Origin: DATATV01 sp035551355
GTDB lineage: Bacteria > Actinomycetota > Actinomycetes > Mycobacteriales > Pseudonocardiaceae
Direction of reading: 5' to 3'
DNA length: 64,000 nucleotides
Assembly (NCBI GenBank): GCA_035551355.1
Contig: DASZNF010000038.1
Coordinates: 1 to 64,000, forward strand
Position numbers and translations under genes: made by a program. The notes beneath the pieces are model-generated. The model was not told the DNA's origin and did not search any database. It worked only from the letters and a program-made list of their open reading frames with translations. Below, piece by piece: positions 1 through 8,415 of this stretch; position 1 is the stretch's first letter; every line of letters begins with the position of its first letter.

Positions 1-19
1 CGAGCGCCAGCACGCCATC

Positions 20-284
20 GCCGCCGCGCTGAGCAGGAGAGCCACGGCCGAGCTGAAAGAGGCGCAGCACAGTGGTGCGCTGAAGCAAGCCGCGACGGGA
101 CCAGCGGTCGGCACCGCTTATGCCGAGCAACCCGAGCAATCCGGTGGCAAGCCGATCCGGAGCGCAGGACGCGCAGCGTCCGAGCACAGGAAGCGGCGCG
201 GCAGGAGGGTTTCAGCGGTCCCGTCATCCTCGCCAGCAGGGCCAGTGCCGCCGCGCTGAGCAGGAAGGCAGCCGCCGAGCTGAA
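20..284. repeat. imperfect 38-bp direct repeat (copies 20-57 and 247-284)
   Basis: Two copies of a 38-base block beginning GCCGCCGCGCTGAGCAGGA and ending GCCGAGCTGAA occur about 190 bases apart and differ only in a few central bases. On the minus strand each copy reads as a short hydrophobic Ala/Leu/Ser stretch (FSSA-x-A-x-LLSAA), as if a membrane segment had been duplicated. No convincing start or intact gene could be fixed around them, so this may be the decayed edge of a gene that continues outside the window. I see no other supportable gene in the first 395 bases. Confidence 0.5.
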
Positions 285-395
285 CGGGCACGCAGCCGGT
301 GATCGGGCACGCAACGGGCACGGAGCCCGGAGGGGGCCTGATGAGGACCACCAGCAGCCCAGCAAACACCAGCTCTGGCCTGGGATTCCGGCGAG

Positions 396-469
396 CGCGC
401 CCGGCAGGACTCGAACCTGCGACCGGCTGCTTAGAAGGCAGCTGCTCTATCCGACTGAGCTACGGGCGC
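396..469 (-). tRNA. tRNA-Arg (anticodon TCT)
   Basis: On the minus strand the sequence folds into a complete cloverleaf. It has a 7-bp acceptor stem GCGCCCG/CGGGCGC, a D arm GCTC/GAGC, an anticodon stem GCTGC/GCAGC with loop CTTCTAA, a T stem GCAGG/CCTGC with loop TTCGAGT, and discriminator G. The anticodon in the loop is TCT, which reads AGA arginine codons. CCA is not encoded, as is usual in actinobacteria. AGA is rare in such GC-rich genomes, so this is a low-demand tRNA. No integrase or duplicated tRNA end is visible beside it. Confidence 0.95.
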
Positions 470-1175
470 CCGGCACAACATTCTGCATGCCAAAGGTCAC
501 GTGTCGGCCACAGGCGGGTCGCTGTGGCGGGGGACACCCGCACGCGTTGCCGGACCTTCGGCTCATCGTGCCGCTCGCGGATGCGGCTGGGCCGACTGAG
601 GGGCGTTCTTTGGCGCCCAGAGGACAATGCCCAGATGCTGACGCGTTAACCTTACCGGCCAGCCCGCGGCCTGCTCGGCCGGAAGGGAAAGGACCAGGCA
701 GTCGTTCGCGCCGGTACTGTACTTACGGACATAATTTCTGCACCGCAATAGTGTCCGGAATTTAGGGCAGGCGCCACAGCCGGGAGGCCCGGCATCGCCG
801 CAGGAGCTGCCGGGGTTGGATGCGCGGGATCGCTGCCGAAGCCGCCGGGTCAGGCGATGCTGACGTGGCCAATGGGACAAAAGGCGAAAGGGTGTCCGCC
901 GGGTTGAAAGGCCGGTGCCGTGCCCGTCAGATAAGCCGATTTGTTCTCTGGGTCTCGGCAAGGGGGCCTTGGACCGTTTATCGTCAATTTTCGTGACTTC
1001 GGTGAGAGATGAAGTAAATTCGCATTTCATTGTCGGCCGTCAGGCTCGGGACACCGGAGCAGGTGAGAGTCCGGCGGCGGGCACTAGTGGGGACCACGGC
1101 CAGATCAAGGGGTTGCCCCGTGATGGCCCGGAGGTTACGGATATTGCCCACCTCGGCGGTGGGGTCGGCGCCGGC
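470..1175. other. gene-free stretch upstream of the phosphotransferase gene
   Basis: About 700 bases without a convincing gene. The reading frame of the downstream phosphotransferase stays open from 915, but its translation there does not resemble the family. Around 720-765 the DNA is unusually AT-rich and contains inverted arms CGGACA (726-731) and TGTCCG (752-757), a plausible operator or promoter zone. From about 1040 to 1140 there are several short self-complementary GC blocks that could be a structured leader. I could not match them to a known riboswitch; in particular no B12 box was found although cob genes lie downstream. Confidence 0.4.
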
Positions 1176-2030
1176 TTGCCGGCGGGGGACGCCGCAATCG
1201 CGCCGCACCGCGCTGGCCGCACGACCGAAGAAGCTGAGATTCCGCTGCACGGCGGCGACATGACCGAGGGCGTCGTCCGCGTAGGCGGCACCGTGCGGCG
1301 CCCGGTCCGGGCGCACACCGCCGCCGTGCACGCACTGCTGCGGCACCTCGAGGCGGTGGGCTTCGAGGGAGCGCCGCGAGTGCTCGGTATCGACGCGAAG
1401 AACCGGGAGATTCTCACGTACCTGCCGGGGGAGGTCCCGCGGCGCCCGCTGCCCGGCTACGCGCTGGCCGAATCGACGCTGGTCGCGCTGGCCGAGTTGC
1501 AGCGGGGTTATCACCAGGCCGTAGCCAGCTTCGATCCGCCGTCCTGGGCATGCTGGGACGGCGAGCTGACGGCGCAGGTCGATGGGCCCCCCGACATTCT
1601 CTGCCACTGCGACATAAATCTTGAGAACGTGATTTTCCGCGATGAGCCGGCGGGGCTCCGGCCTTACGCGTTTATCGACTTTGACCTGGCGAGGCCGGGC
1701 ACCCGGCTCGTCGACATCGTCCAGACGCTGCGCTACTGGGCGCCGATCGCCGACCCGGCCGATCGCGATCCGGCCCTGCGGGATGCCGATGCCGCGGCCA
1801 GGACGGCCGTCTTCTGTAAGGCGTACGGCCTCTCACACGTGGAGCTGGCCCGCCTCGTACCGGTCGGTTCCCGGTGGCTGCGGCGCTCGCGGGCCACGAT
1901 CGCGGGGCGCGCCAGGGCCCGCGGCGGCGCCTGGGCGCGCATGCTCGACGAGGGGGTGGGGGAGCGGTTGCTGCGCTCGGCGGCATGGCTCGAGCAGAAC
2001 AGGCGGGATATCGAGGCGCACCTGCGCTGA
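1176..2030 (+). CDS. aminoglycoside-phosphotransferase-family kinase
   Basis: Small APH/choline-kinase fold protein that would transfer phosphate from ATP to an unknown hydroxylated small molecule in the cytosol. Recognisable are the N-terminal lobe ending around TYLPGEVP, the catalytic loop ILCHCDINLENVIF (family H-x-D-x-x-x-x-N) and the metal-binding FIDFDLARPG. Homologous sequence begins near IPLHGGDMTEG, so the start lies close upstream; TTG at 1176 is in frame and gives 284 residues, while ATG at 1260 is a shorter alternative. Fifty bases separate it from cobD on the same strand, so they may be cotranscribed, but nothing links the kinase to cobalamin. The substrate cannot be told from sequence, and antibiotic resistance should not be assumed. 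Confidence 0.75.
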   Translation: MPAGDAAIAPHRAGRTTEEAEIPLHGGDMTEGVVRVGGTVRRPVRAHTAAVHALLRHLEAVGFEGAPRVLGIDAKNREILTYLPGEVPRRPLPGYALAESTLVALAELQRGYHQAVASFDPPSWACWDGELTAQVDGPPDILCHCDINLENVIFRDEPAGLRPYAFIDFDLARPGTRLVDIVQTLRYWAPIADPADRDPALRDADAAARTAVFCKAYGLSHVELARLVPVGSRWLRRSRATIAGRARARGGAWARMLDEGVGERLLRSAAWLEQNRRDIEAHLR

Positions 2031-2079
2031 TGGGTGCGGCATTTCCGGCCGCGGCGGTTTCCCCATATGGTCGGTTGCT

Positions 2080-3114
2080 GTGACGTGGACGGGGAGGCCG
2101 CTGGCCGGGCGGCATCGCGCGACGCGGGGGAGCACCCCAGCGGCGGCCGGCGGACGCCGCATACCCGCCCGGGACTGGCCGCTGGCGGCGGGCCTGGCGG
2201 CCGGAGTGCTGCTGGACGCGATGGCCGGCGACCCCCGGCGCGGGCACCCGGTCGCGGCCTTCGGCCGGGCCGCCGCCCGGCTCGAGTCACGCCTCTACGC
2301 GGACGACAGGGTCCGGGGGTCGGTCTTCGCGGGCGCCAGCGTCCTGGGCGCTGCCTTGCCCGCCGTGTCCGCGCACTGGCTGACCCGAGGCCGGCCACTG
2401 CTGCGCGGTGCGGCGGTCGCGGCCATGGTGTGGACGGTCACCGGGGCCCGGTCGCTGCGAGACGAGGCCGAACGGGTGGCGGACGCCCTGGACGCGAGCG
2501 ATCTCGCGGCCGCGCGCGATGCGCTCCCTGGCCTCTGCGGCCGGGATCCGGGCCGGCTTGACGCGAAGGGCCTCGCCCGGGCCGTCGTCGAATCCGTGGC
2601 GGAGAATACGAGCGACGCGGCGGTAGCGCCGCTGTTGTGGGCCGCGGTTGCCGGATTGCCGGGAATGGCCGTGTACCGGGCAGTGAACACCCTGGACGCG
2701 ATGGTCGGCTACCGCTCGCCGCGATACGAGCGGTTCGGCTGGGCGTCGGCGCGTCTCGATGACGTCGCCAACTGGGTTCCCGCGCGCGCGACGGCGGCGC
2801 TCGCGGCCGCCTGCGCGCCGGCCGCCGGCGGGAGCCCGGTCGCGGCGCTGCGTGCCGTGTCCCGCTACGGCGGGCACCACCCCAGCCCGAACGCCGGCCG
2901 CCCCGAGGCGGCATTCGCCGGCGCGCTCGGGCTGCGGCTAGGTGGGCCCAGCACCTACGACGGTGTCACCGAGCACCGCCCCGAACTGGGCGACGGGCGC
3001 CCGCCGGAGGTGGCCGACATCCGCCGTGCGCAGCGTCTGTCCCGCTCCGTCACGATCGCCGCGGCCGCCCTGGCGGTCCTGGTCCCGCTGACGCCCCGCA
3101 GGGGCGGGCGGTGA
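2080..3114 (+). CDS. cobD: adenosylcobinamide-phosphate synthase (CbiB/CobD family)
   Basis: Integral membrane enzyme that amidates adenosylcobyric acid with aminopropanol (or its phosphate) to give adenosylcobinamide (phosphate), a late step of vitamin B12 synthesis. The family signature is clear: an N-terminal LLDAMAGDPRRGHPVAAFGR block, then VESVAENTSDAAVAPLLWA, VYRAVNTLDAMVGYR and SPNAGRPEAAFAGALG. Several hydrophobic segments fit the multi-pass topology. GTG at 2080 gives 344 residues, slightly longer than usual (about 310-320); the true start could be up to 35 codons later, close to the conserved region. The stop overlaps the cobQ start (GTGA), so the two genes are translationally coupled. 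Confidence 0.92.
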   Translation: MTWTGRPLAGRHRATRGSTPAAAGGRRIPARDWPLAAGLAAGVLLDAMAGDPRRGHPVAAFGRAAARLESRLYADDRVRGSVFAGASVLGAALPAVSAHWLTRGRPLLRGAAVAAMVWTVTGARSLRDEAERVADALDASDLAAARDALPGLCGRDPGRLDAKGLARAVVESVAENTSDAAVAPLLWAAVAGLPGMAVYRAVNTLDAMVGYRSPRYERFGWASARLDDVANWVPARATAALAAACAPAAGGSPVAALRAVSRYGGHHPSPNAGRPEAAFAGALGLRLGGPSTYDGVTEHRPELGDGRPPEVADIRRAQRLSRSVTIAAAALAVLVPLTPRRGGR

Positions 3115-4637
3115 AGGGGGCCCTGCTCGTCGCCGGCACGAGTTCGGACGCCGGAAAGAGCGTGGTCACGGCGGGATTGTGCCGCTGGCTCGCCCGGCAG
3201 GGCCTGAAAGTGGCGCCGTTCAAGGCGCAGAACATGTCGCTCAACTCCTTCGTCACCCGGGGCGGGGCCGAAATCGGCCGGGCGCAGGTCATGCAGGCCG
3301 CGGCCGCGGGCGTGGAGCCCACGGCGGACATGAATCCGGTCCTGCTCAAGCCGGGCAGTGACCGGCGCAGCCAGGTGGTCCTGCTCGGCCACCCGGCCGC
3401 CGAGGCGGACGCGGTCAGCTACCGGTCCATGGCCGGTCAGCTGCGGGACGTCGCGCTGGCTAGCCTCAGCCGGCTGCGCCGCGAGTTCGACGTCGTGATC
3501 TGCGAGGGGGCAGGCAGTCCGGCCGAGATCAACCTGCGGGAGACCGACGTCGCCAACATGGGCCTCGCCCGCGGCGCCGGGCTGCCGGTCATCGTCGTGG
3601 GCGATATCGACCGGGGCGGCGTGTTCGCGGCGATGTACGGGACGCTCGCCCTGCTGGCCCCCGCCGACCAGGAACTCGTGTCCGGCTTCGTCATCAACAA
3701 ATTCCGCGGTGCCCCCGAACTGCTGCGCAGCGGGATCACGATGCTGGGCCAGCTCACCGGCCGCCCGGTGCTCGGTGTGCTGCCGTGGACCGAGGGCCTG
3801 GGGCTGGATGCTGAGGATTCGCTGGTTCTCACCAGGTCCGCGGGTCCCGGCGGCCGGCCGGGTGCCACCACGCCTCCGTCCGGTAATGATGTCCTTCGGG
3901 TCAGCGTTGTCCGGCTGCCGCGGATCAGTAACTTCACCGACATCGACGCGCTCGCCGCCGAGCCGGGGGTGCTCATCCGGCTGGCCAGCGAGCCAGCCGA
4001 GCTTGCCGATGCCGACCTCGTGGTGCTGCCCGGCACCCGGGCGACCGTCGCCGACCTCGGCTGGCTGCGCGAGCGCGGGCTCGCGGCGGTGGTCGCCGAG
4101 CGCGCGCGGGCCGGCCGGCCGGTGCTCGGCATCTGCGGTGGCTACCAGATGCTCGCGGGCGAGATCGAGGACCCGGTGGAGTCAGGCGCCGGCCTTGTTG
4201 CCGGCCTCGGGCTGCTGCCCGCCCGGGTGGAATTCGGCGCGGAGAAGAGGCTGGGCCGCCCGGTTGGCCGCGCGCTTGGCGCCACGGTCGCCGGATACGA
4301 GATCCACCACGGGGTCGTCCGGCTAACCGGCGCGGGCGGCGAGCCGTTCCTGGACGGCTGCCGGGCCGGTCCCGGCGGTGCCGTGTGGGGGACGAGCTGG
4401 CACGGCACGATGGAAAACGACGACTTCAGGCGGGCATTCCTGGCCGAGGTCGCGGCCCAGGCCGGCCGGGACTTCACGGCCGCCCCGGACACCGACTTCG
4501 CGAAGCTGCGCGAGGCGCGGCTCGACGTGCTCGGCGACCTGGTCGCGGCCCATCTCGACACCACCGCACTGGCCCAGCTCATCAGCGCCGGGGCGCCGCG
4601 CGGCCTTCCCGTCCTCCCGCCGGCCGGACACCCGTGA
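3111..4637 (+). CDS. cobQ: cobyric acid synthase
   Basis: ATP- and glutamine-dependent amidotransferase that amidates four side chains of adenosylcobyrinate a,c-diamide to form cobyric acid, the substrate of the enzyme encoded just upstream. The N-terminal dethiobiotin-synthetase-like domain starts with GTSSDAGKSVVTAGLCRWL (P-loop variant) and has the CobQ block KAQNMSLNSFVTRGGAEIGRAQ. The C-terminal class I glutaminase domain shows the nucleophile-elbow context PVLGICGGYQML and the histidine region WGTSWHGTMEND. At 508 residues it has the normal length. The GTG start at 3111 lies inside the cobD stop, so cobD-cobQ form a coupled pair. Confidence 0.96.
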   Translation: MKGALLVAGTSSDAGKSVVTAGLCRWLARQGLKVAPFKAQNMSLNSFVTRGGAEIGRAQVMQAAAAGVEPTADMNPVLLKPGSDRRSQVVLLGHPAAEADAVSYRSMAGQLRDVALASLSRLRREFDVVICEGAGSPAEINLRETDVANMGLARGAGLPVIVVGDIDRGGVFAAMYGTLALLAPADQELVSGFVINKFRGAPELLRSGITMLGQLTGRPVLGVLPWTEGLGLDAEDSLVLTRSAGPGGRPGATTPPSGNDVLRVSVVRLPRISNFTDIDALAAEPGVLIRLASEPAELADADLVVLPGTRATVADLGWLRERGLAAVVAERARAGRPVLGICGGYQMLAGEIEDPVESGAGLVAGLGLLPARVEFGAEKRLGRPVGRALGATVAGYEIHHGVVRLTGAGGEPFLDGCRAGPGGAVWGTSWHGTMENDDFRRAFLAEVAAQAGRDFTAAPDTDFAKLREARLDVLGDLVAAHLDTTALAQLISAGAPRGLPVLPPAGHP

Positions 4638-4675
4638 AAGCAGAAACTCCGATGCTGAACGAGAAAGGTGCGACG

Positions 4676-5350
4676 ATGGGCGAACGCCGCGGGCCCGCGG
4701 TGGAGCACGGAAACCCCGACCCGGCGTGGCTCGCGTCGAGGCCCGTGCTCATCTTCGATCTCGGCGGTGTCGTACTGGACTGGAATCCCCGGCACCTGTA
4801 CCGGATGCTGATCCCGGACGACGGCCAGCGTGAGTGGTTCCTCTCCGAGGTGTGCGGGCCGGAATGGAACGCCCAGATGGACGCGGGGCGCCCGTTCAGT
4901 GAGGCGGTCGAGGAGCTCACCGGCCGGTTTCCCCAGCATCACGAGTGGATCAGCGCTTACCACCGCCGCTGGCCGGAGATGCTCGGCGGCCTGGTGCCCG
5001 GCACGAGCGAGCTCGTCACCGAGCTGTCCGAGGCCGGCCGGGAGCTGTACGCGATATCCAACTTCGCCGCCGAAATGTATCCAGTTACCCTGGAGTCGTA
5101 TCCGGTATTGCGTTGCTTCAGGGACGTCGTCATCTCCAGCTCGGTCGGCCTGTGCAAACCCGATACGCGGATCTTCGCCCTGGCCCTGCAGAGGTTCGGC
5201 GTCGCCGCGCGCGACTGCCTGTTCATCGACGACGTCGCGGCCAATGTGGCGGGGGCGAAGGCGGCAGGTATCGCGGCCGTTCAGTTCACCTCGGCGGCTG
5301 AGCTGCGGCGGGTGCTCTCGGGCGGCCAGCCGGCCTTTCGTTACGGTTAA
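4676..5350 (+). CDS. HAD-IA family hydrolase
   Basis: Haloacid-dehalogenase superfamily phosphatase, cytosolic, substrate unknown. Motif I is the central part of VLIFDLGGVVLDW (nucleophile Asp in FDLGG), motif II is the YAISNFAAE region with Ser/Asn, motif III is the Lys in LCKPDTRIF, and motif IV is the DD pair in LFIDDVAANV. The helical cap after motif I is typical of the subfamily that includes sugar-phosphate phosphatases such as YihX. ATG at 4676 is preferred because AAAGGTG sits 5-6 bases upstream; an earlier ATG at 4652 would add eight residues. It follows cobQ by 38 bases and may share its transcript. Confidence 0.85.
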   Translation: MGERRGPAVEHGNPDPAWLASRPVLIFDLGGVVLDWNPRHLYRMLIPDDGQREWFLSEVCGPEWNAQMDAGRPFSEAVEELTGRFPQHHEWISAYHRRWPEMLGGLVPGTSELVTELSEAGRELYAISNFAAEMYPVTLESYPVLRCFRDVVISSSVGLCKPDTRIFALALQRFGVAARDCLFIDDVAANVAGAKAAGIAAVQFTSAAELRRVLSGGQPAFRYG

Positions 5351-5491
5351 GCCACTGGGCGTGTCAGCTTGGCGGCGCACCGGGACGTTTCTGGTTAGCA
5401 TGGCCAGGTCGCTGCCGTGCTGATGGCAAGCGCGGCGGCCGGCGTCACCTATTGCGCGAGTCAGAATCCGCAGCCCCTAGGTTGGTTGGTC

Positions 5492-5941
5492 ATGCCTGAC
5501 AAGATCCTTTACACCGCCGAAGCCACCTCCACTGGAGACGGGCGCAACGGCCACGTCACTTCGTCCGACAACCGGATCGACCTCGATCTCGCCTTGCCGC
5601 CGGAGATGGGCGGGTCGGGTAACGGCGCCAACCCGGAGCAGCTTTTCGCGGCCGGCTACGCGGCGTGCTACCACAGCGCCCTGCGGCTGGTCGGTAGCCG
5701 GGCCGGGGCGGATATGAGCGGCTCGAGGGTCACCGCGCACGTCGGAATCGGTCCCGCGGGCGAGTCGTTCGAGCTGTTCGTCACCCTGGAGATCGCGGTG
5801 CCGAACCTCGGCCCCGCCCAGGCCAGGGAGGTCGCCGATGCGGCCCACCAGGTCTGCCCGTACTCGCGGGCGACGCGCGGCAACATCAGCGTCGAGCTCC
5901 GCCTCGCCGGGCCGGCGGCCACCACGGAGCAGCCGGCCTGA
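5492..5941 (+). CDS. ohr: organic hydroperoxide resistance protein (Ohr/OsmC family)
   Basis: Thiol peroxidase that reduces organic hydroperoxides to alcohols. Both catalytic cysteines are visible in Ohr context: the first in FAAGYAACYHSAL and the second in HQVCPYSRATRGN. The N-terminal strand region LYTAEATSTGDGRNGHV and the length of 149 residues are typical of Ohr rather than OsmC. ATG at 5492 fits the family N-terminus. No OhrR-type MarR regulator gene lies next to it. Six bases separate it from thiE, so it could be cotranscribed with the thiE-metF group. Confidence 0.93.
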   Translation: MPDKILYTAEATSTGDGRNGHVTSSDNRIDLDLALPPEMGGSGNGANPEQLFAAGYAACYHSALRLVGSRAGADMSGSRVTAHVGIGPAGESFELFVTLEIAVPNLGPAQAREVADAAHQVCPYSRATRGNISVELRLAGPAATTEQPA

Positions 5942-5946
5942 GCGGG

Positions 5947-6606
5947 ATGCCAGGTGCGGGGCTGAGGGACAGGCTGGCGGGCGCCCGGCTGTACCTGTGC
6001 ACAGACGCCCGGGAACGCCAGGGTGACCTGCCAGATTTCCTCGACGCGGTGCTCGGCGCCGGTGTGGATATCGTCCAGCTCCGGCAGAAGGGCCTGGAGG
6101 CGCGGCCGGAGCTCGCGTTCCTGGAGGTGTTGCGCGAGAAGTGCGCCACGCACGGTGCGCTGTTCGCCGTCAACGACCGCGCCGACCTGGCCCATGCCGT
6201 CGGCGCGGACATCCTCCACCTCGGCCAGGACGACCTGCCTGTCCGGGCGGCCCGCGCGATCATCGGCCCCGGGCCGCTGATCGGGCGATCCAGCCATGCC
6301 CAGCCGGAGACCCGGGCGGAGGCGGACGCGCCCGGCGTCGACTATTTCTGCACCGGGCCGGTGTGGCCGACCCCGACGAAACCGGGGCGGCCGGCTCCGG
6401 GCCTGCCACTGGTGCGCTACGCAGCTGAGCTGGGCACCAGCCGCCCGTGGTTCGCGATCGGCGGGATCACCCTCGGGAACCTCGGCCAGGTGCTGGAGGC
6501 GGGCGCGCGCCGGGTCGTCGTGGTCCGCGCGATCACCGACGCAGCCGATCCCGCCGCCGCGGCGGCCGAATTCGCCGCGCGCCTGCGCGCCGAGGCCCGG
6601 GCCTGA
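5947..6606 (+). CDS. thiE: thiamine phosphate synthase
   Basis: TIM-barrel enzyme that couples hydroxymethylpyrimidine pyrophosphate and thiazole phosphate to thiamine phosphate. Diagnostic blocks are VDIVQLRQKGLE (pyrophosphate/pyrimidine contacts), FAVNDRADLAHAVGADILHLGQDDLP (Mg-binding Asp and the DD pair), IGRSSHAQPE (serine loop), VDYFCTGPVWPTPTKPG (the thiazole-phosphate Thr-rich loop) and WFAIGGITLGN. Its length of 219 residues is standard. The start ATG at 5947 lies 5 bases after the ohr stop. There is no TPP riboswitch in the short spacer, so thiamine control, if any, must act further upstream. Confidence 0.95.
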   Translation: MPGAGLRDRLAGARLYLCTDARERQGDLPDFLDAVLGAGVDIVQLRQKGLEARPELAFLEVLREKCATHGALFAVNDRADLAHAVGADILHLGQDDLPVRAARAIIGPGPLIGRSSHAQPETRAEADAPGVDYFCTGPVWPTPTKPGRPAPGLPLVRYAAELGTSRPWFAIGGITLGNLGQVLEAGARRVVVVRAITDAADPAAAAAEFAARLRAEARA

Positions 6607-6664
6607 CCGTCCTCGGGCGGGACGGCCCTGGCCGGGGCCCCCGGCTGGCGGCTACCCTGACGGC

Positions 6665-7681
6665 ATGCCTCCGCGCCCGCGCCGTTCCCTCGCCCCCGTC
6701 GGATTCCCGCCCCGCCCGGTGCGGCACGCGGCCGTGATCAGGGACCTGATCGCGGCCGGCGGCGAGTCGTTCTCGTTCGAGTTCATGCCGCCGAAGACCG
6801 ACGCCGACGAGCAGCAGCTCTGGCGGGCGATCCGGCAGCTCGAGCCGCTGCGGCCGACGTTCGTCTCGGTCACCTACGGTGCCGGCGGCTCCACGCGGGA
6901 CCGCACGGTCCGCGTGACCGGCCGGATTGCGGAAGAGACCACGCTGACCCCGGTGGGGCACCTGACCGCCGTGAACCACTCGGTCGCGGAGCTCCGGCAC
7001 GTCATCGGCTCCTACGCGGCGGTCGGCGTGCGGAACCTGCTGGCGCTGCGCGGAGACCCGCCCGGCGACCCGAACGGTGAGTGGGTGGCGCACCCGGACG
7101 GTCTGTCCTACGCGGACGAGCTGGTCCGGCTCGTCCGGTCGGTAGGTGACTTCTGCGTCGGCGTCGCGGCCTTCCCCGAGAAGCACCTGCGCTCGCCCGA
7201 CCTGGACTCCGACGTCGACTACTTCGTAGGAAAATGCCGGGCCGGGGCCGATTTCGCCATCACCCAGATGTTCTTCTACCCGGAGGACTACCTGCGGCTG
7301 CGGGACCGGGTCGCCGCCCGCGGCTGCGACGTGCCGATCATTCCCGGCATCATGCCGATCACCAGCGTGCGGGTGGTCGAGCGGGCCGAGCAGCTGGGCG
7401 GCACGCGGATCCCGCCGGAGCTGTCCCGGCGGCTGCAGGCCGTGGCCGGCGACAAGGCAGCGGTGCGCGAGATCGGCGTCGACTACGCGTGCGCGATGTG
7501 CGAGCGGCTGCTCGCTGAGGGCGTGCCCGGCCTGCACTTCTACACGCTCAACTGGTCCAGGGCCACGCGGGAGATCTACGAGCGGCTCGGCCTGCGCGAG
7601 CGCGTCACCGGGCGGGCAGCACCGGCGGCCGGTCAGGACCGGGCGTCGCGGAGCGGCAGCGTGGCGCCCATGACCGCGTAG
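6665..7681 (+). CDS. metF: 5,10-methylenetetrahydrofolate reductase
   Basis: FAD-dependent enzyme that reduces methylenetetrahydrofolate to 5-methyltetrahydrofolate, the methyl donor for methionine synthase. The barrel begins with SFEFMPPKTDADEQQLW, and has VSVTYGAGGSTRDRT, GHLTAVNHS, LLALRGDPPGD, FPEKHLRSPDLDSDVDY, ADFAITQMFFYPEDY and PIIPGIMPITS, all family landmarks. The 338-residue protein has a Pro/Arg-rich N-terminal extension of about 20 residues. Its 3' end overlaps the convergent GNAT gene by about 49 bases. It follows thiE by 58 bases and may belong to the same transcript; together with cobD-cobQ this is a cofactor and one-carbon neighbourhood. Confidence 0.95.
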   Translation: MPPRPRRSLAPVGFPPRPVRHAAVIRDLIAAGGESFSFEFMPPKTDADEQQLWRAIRQLEPLRPTFVSVTYGAGGSTRDRTVRVTGRIAEETTLTPVGHLTAVNHSVAELRHVIGSYAAVGVRNLLALRGDPPGDPNGEWVAHPDGLSYADELVRLVRSVGDFCVGVAAFPEKHLRSPDLDSDVDYFVGKCRAGADFAITQMFFYPEDYLRLRDRVAARGCDVPIIPGIMPITSVRVVERAEQLGGTRIPPELSRRLQAVAGDKAAVREIGVDYACAMCERLLAEGVPGLHFYTLNWSRATREIYERLGLRERVTGRAAPAAGQDRASRSGSVAPMTA

Positions 7682-8199
7682 AGCGGGTCGCCGCCGGAGA
7701 ACCTGAACGAGGTCAGCAGGTCGCTGAAGCCGAGGCTGCGGTAGAGATGCCGGGCAGCTGACTCGGAGTCATGTGTGGACAGGACGGCGTTGCGCTCGTC
7801 CCGTTCCGCGGTCAGCCGGAGGAGCAGGTTCCGCCCTAGCCCCCGGTTCTGGTACGCGGGCATGACGTGCAGCTCGGCGACCTCGAACGAGTCGGACAGC
7901 CACTCGCTGGCCCGCGCCGCCCCCGCGGAGGCGGCCAGGGCGTAGCTCACCATGTCGTGCCACCACTGGCCGGATTCGCCGTGGAATCCGTAGCTGAACG
8001 CGACCGGCTCGCCGGCGCCGTCGAGCACCGCCAGCGCGCGGAAACCCGGGTTGGTCGCGTGCCGCGCCATGATCGAGCGCCTGCCCGCGAGCTGTGCCGG
8101 CACCGGCCGCATCGCGGCCGTGTACACGGCCAGCATCTTGTCGATGGCCGCGGTGAAACGCGCAGCGCCCAACTCCGTCAGCGTCGTCACCGGTCCCAT
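7633..8199 (-). CDS. GNAT family N-acetyltransferase
   Basis: Acetyl-CoA-dependent acyltransferase of about 188 residues. Motif A is clear in the C-terminal half: VAELHVMPAYQNRGLGRNLLLRL, with the Q-x-x-G-x-G acetyl-CoA pyrophosphate loop, followed by a motif B-like ARHLYRSLGFSDL. Substrate is not predictable. The gene converges on metF and the two reading frames overlap by 49 bases, so antisense interference of the 3' ends is possible. Upstream, the shared gap to the TauD-like gene (8200-8415) would hold two divergent promoters. Confidence 0.85.
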   Translation of the reverse strand: MGPVTTLTELGAARFTAAIDKMLAVYTAAMRPVPAQLAGRRSIMARHATNPGFRALAVLDGAGEPVAFSYGFHGESGQWWHDMVSYALAASAGAARASEWLSDSFEVAELHVMPAYQNRGLGRNLLLRLTAERDERNAVLSTHDSESAARHLYRSLGFSDLLTSFRFSGGDPLYAVMGATLPLRDARS

Positions 8200-8303
8200 C
8201 TTGATGAGCTTACGGGAATTCGCGCCCGCGCCGGCGCCCGCACTGCTGCACTCTCGCGCCGGGTATGTCAGCGGCCTCTAGCCGTCAAAACCTATCTAAA
8301 TAG

Positions 8304-8332
8304 TTGACAATAGCCTCTCCAGGTGTTTTGCT
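8304..8332 (+). promoter_or_regulatory. candidate promoter of the TauD-like dioxygenase gene
   Basis: A consensus -35 box TTGACA lies at 8304-8309 in a locally AT-rich patch. The spacing to a weak TTTGCT-like -10 near 8326-8332 is acceptable. Just upstream, CTATCTAAATAG (8292-8303) has inverted CTAT/ATAG ends and could be an operator. The start codon is about 110 bases downstream, leaving a long leader. The -10 match is poor, so this is tentative. Confidence 0.3.
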
Positions 8333-8415
8333 CGGCGATGTGACGGCGGGCGCCCATGGCGGCGGCCACACCGGCAGCCGCACGGGCTGGCCGCACACTG
8401 GCAGGAGGGAGACAC

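Noticed and set aside
396..469. tRNA-Arg as an integration site (attB) for an island
   Set aside because: No integrase, no duplicated tRNA 3' end and no direct repeats matching it within the window.
1030..1140. Cobalamin riboswitch before the cob genes
   Set aside because: Fragments such as GAGTCCGGCGGCGGGCACTAG look vaguely similar, but the conserved B12 box and the CCACTG core are missing.
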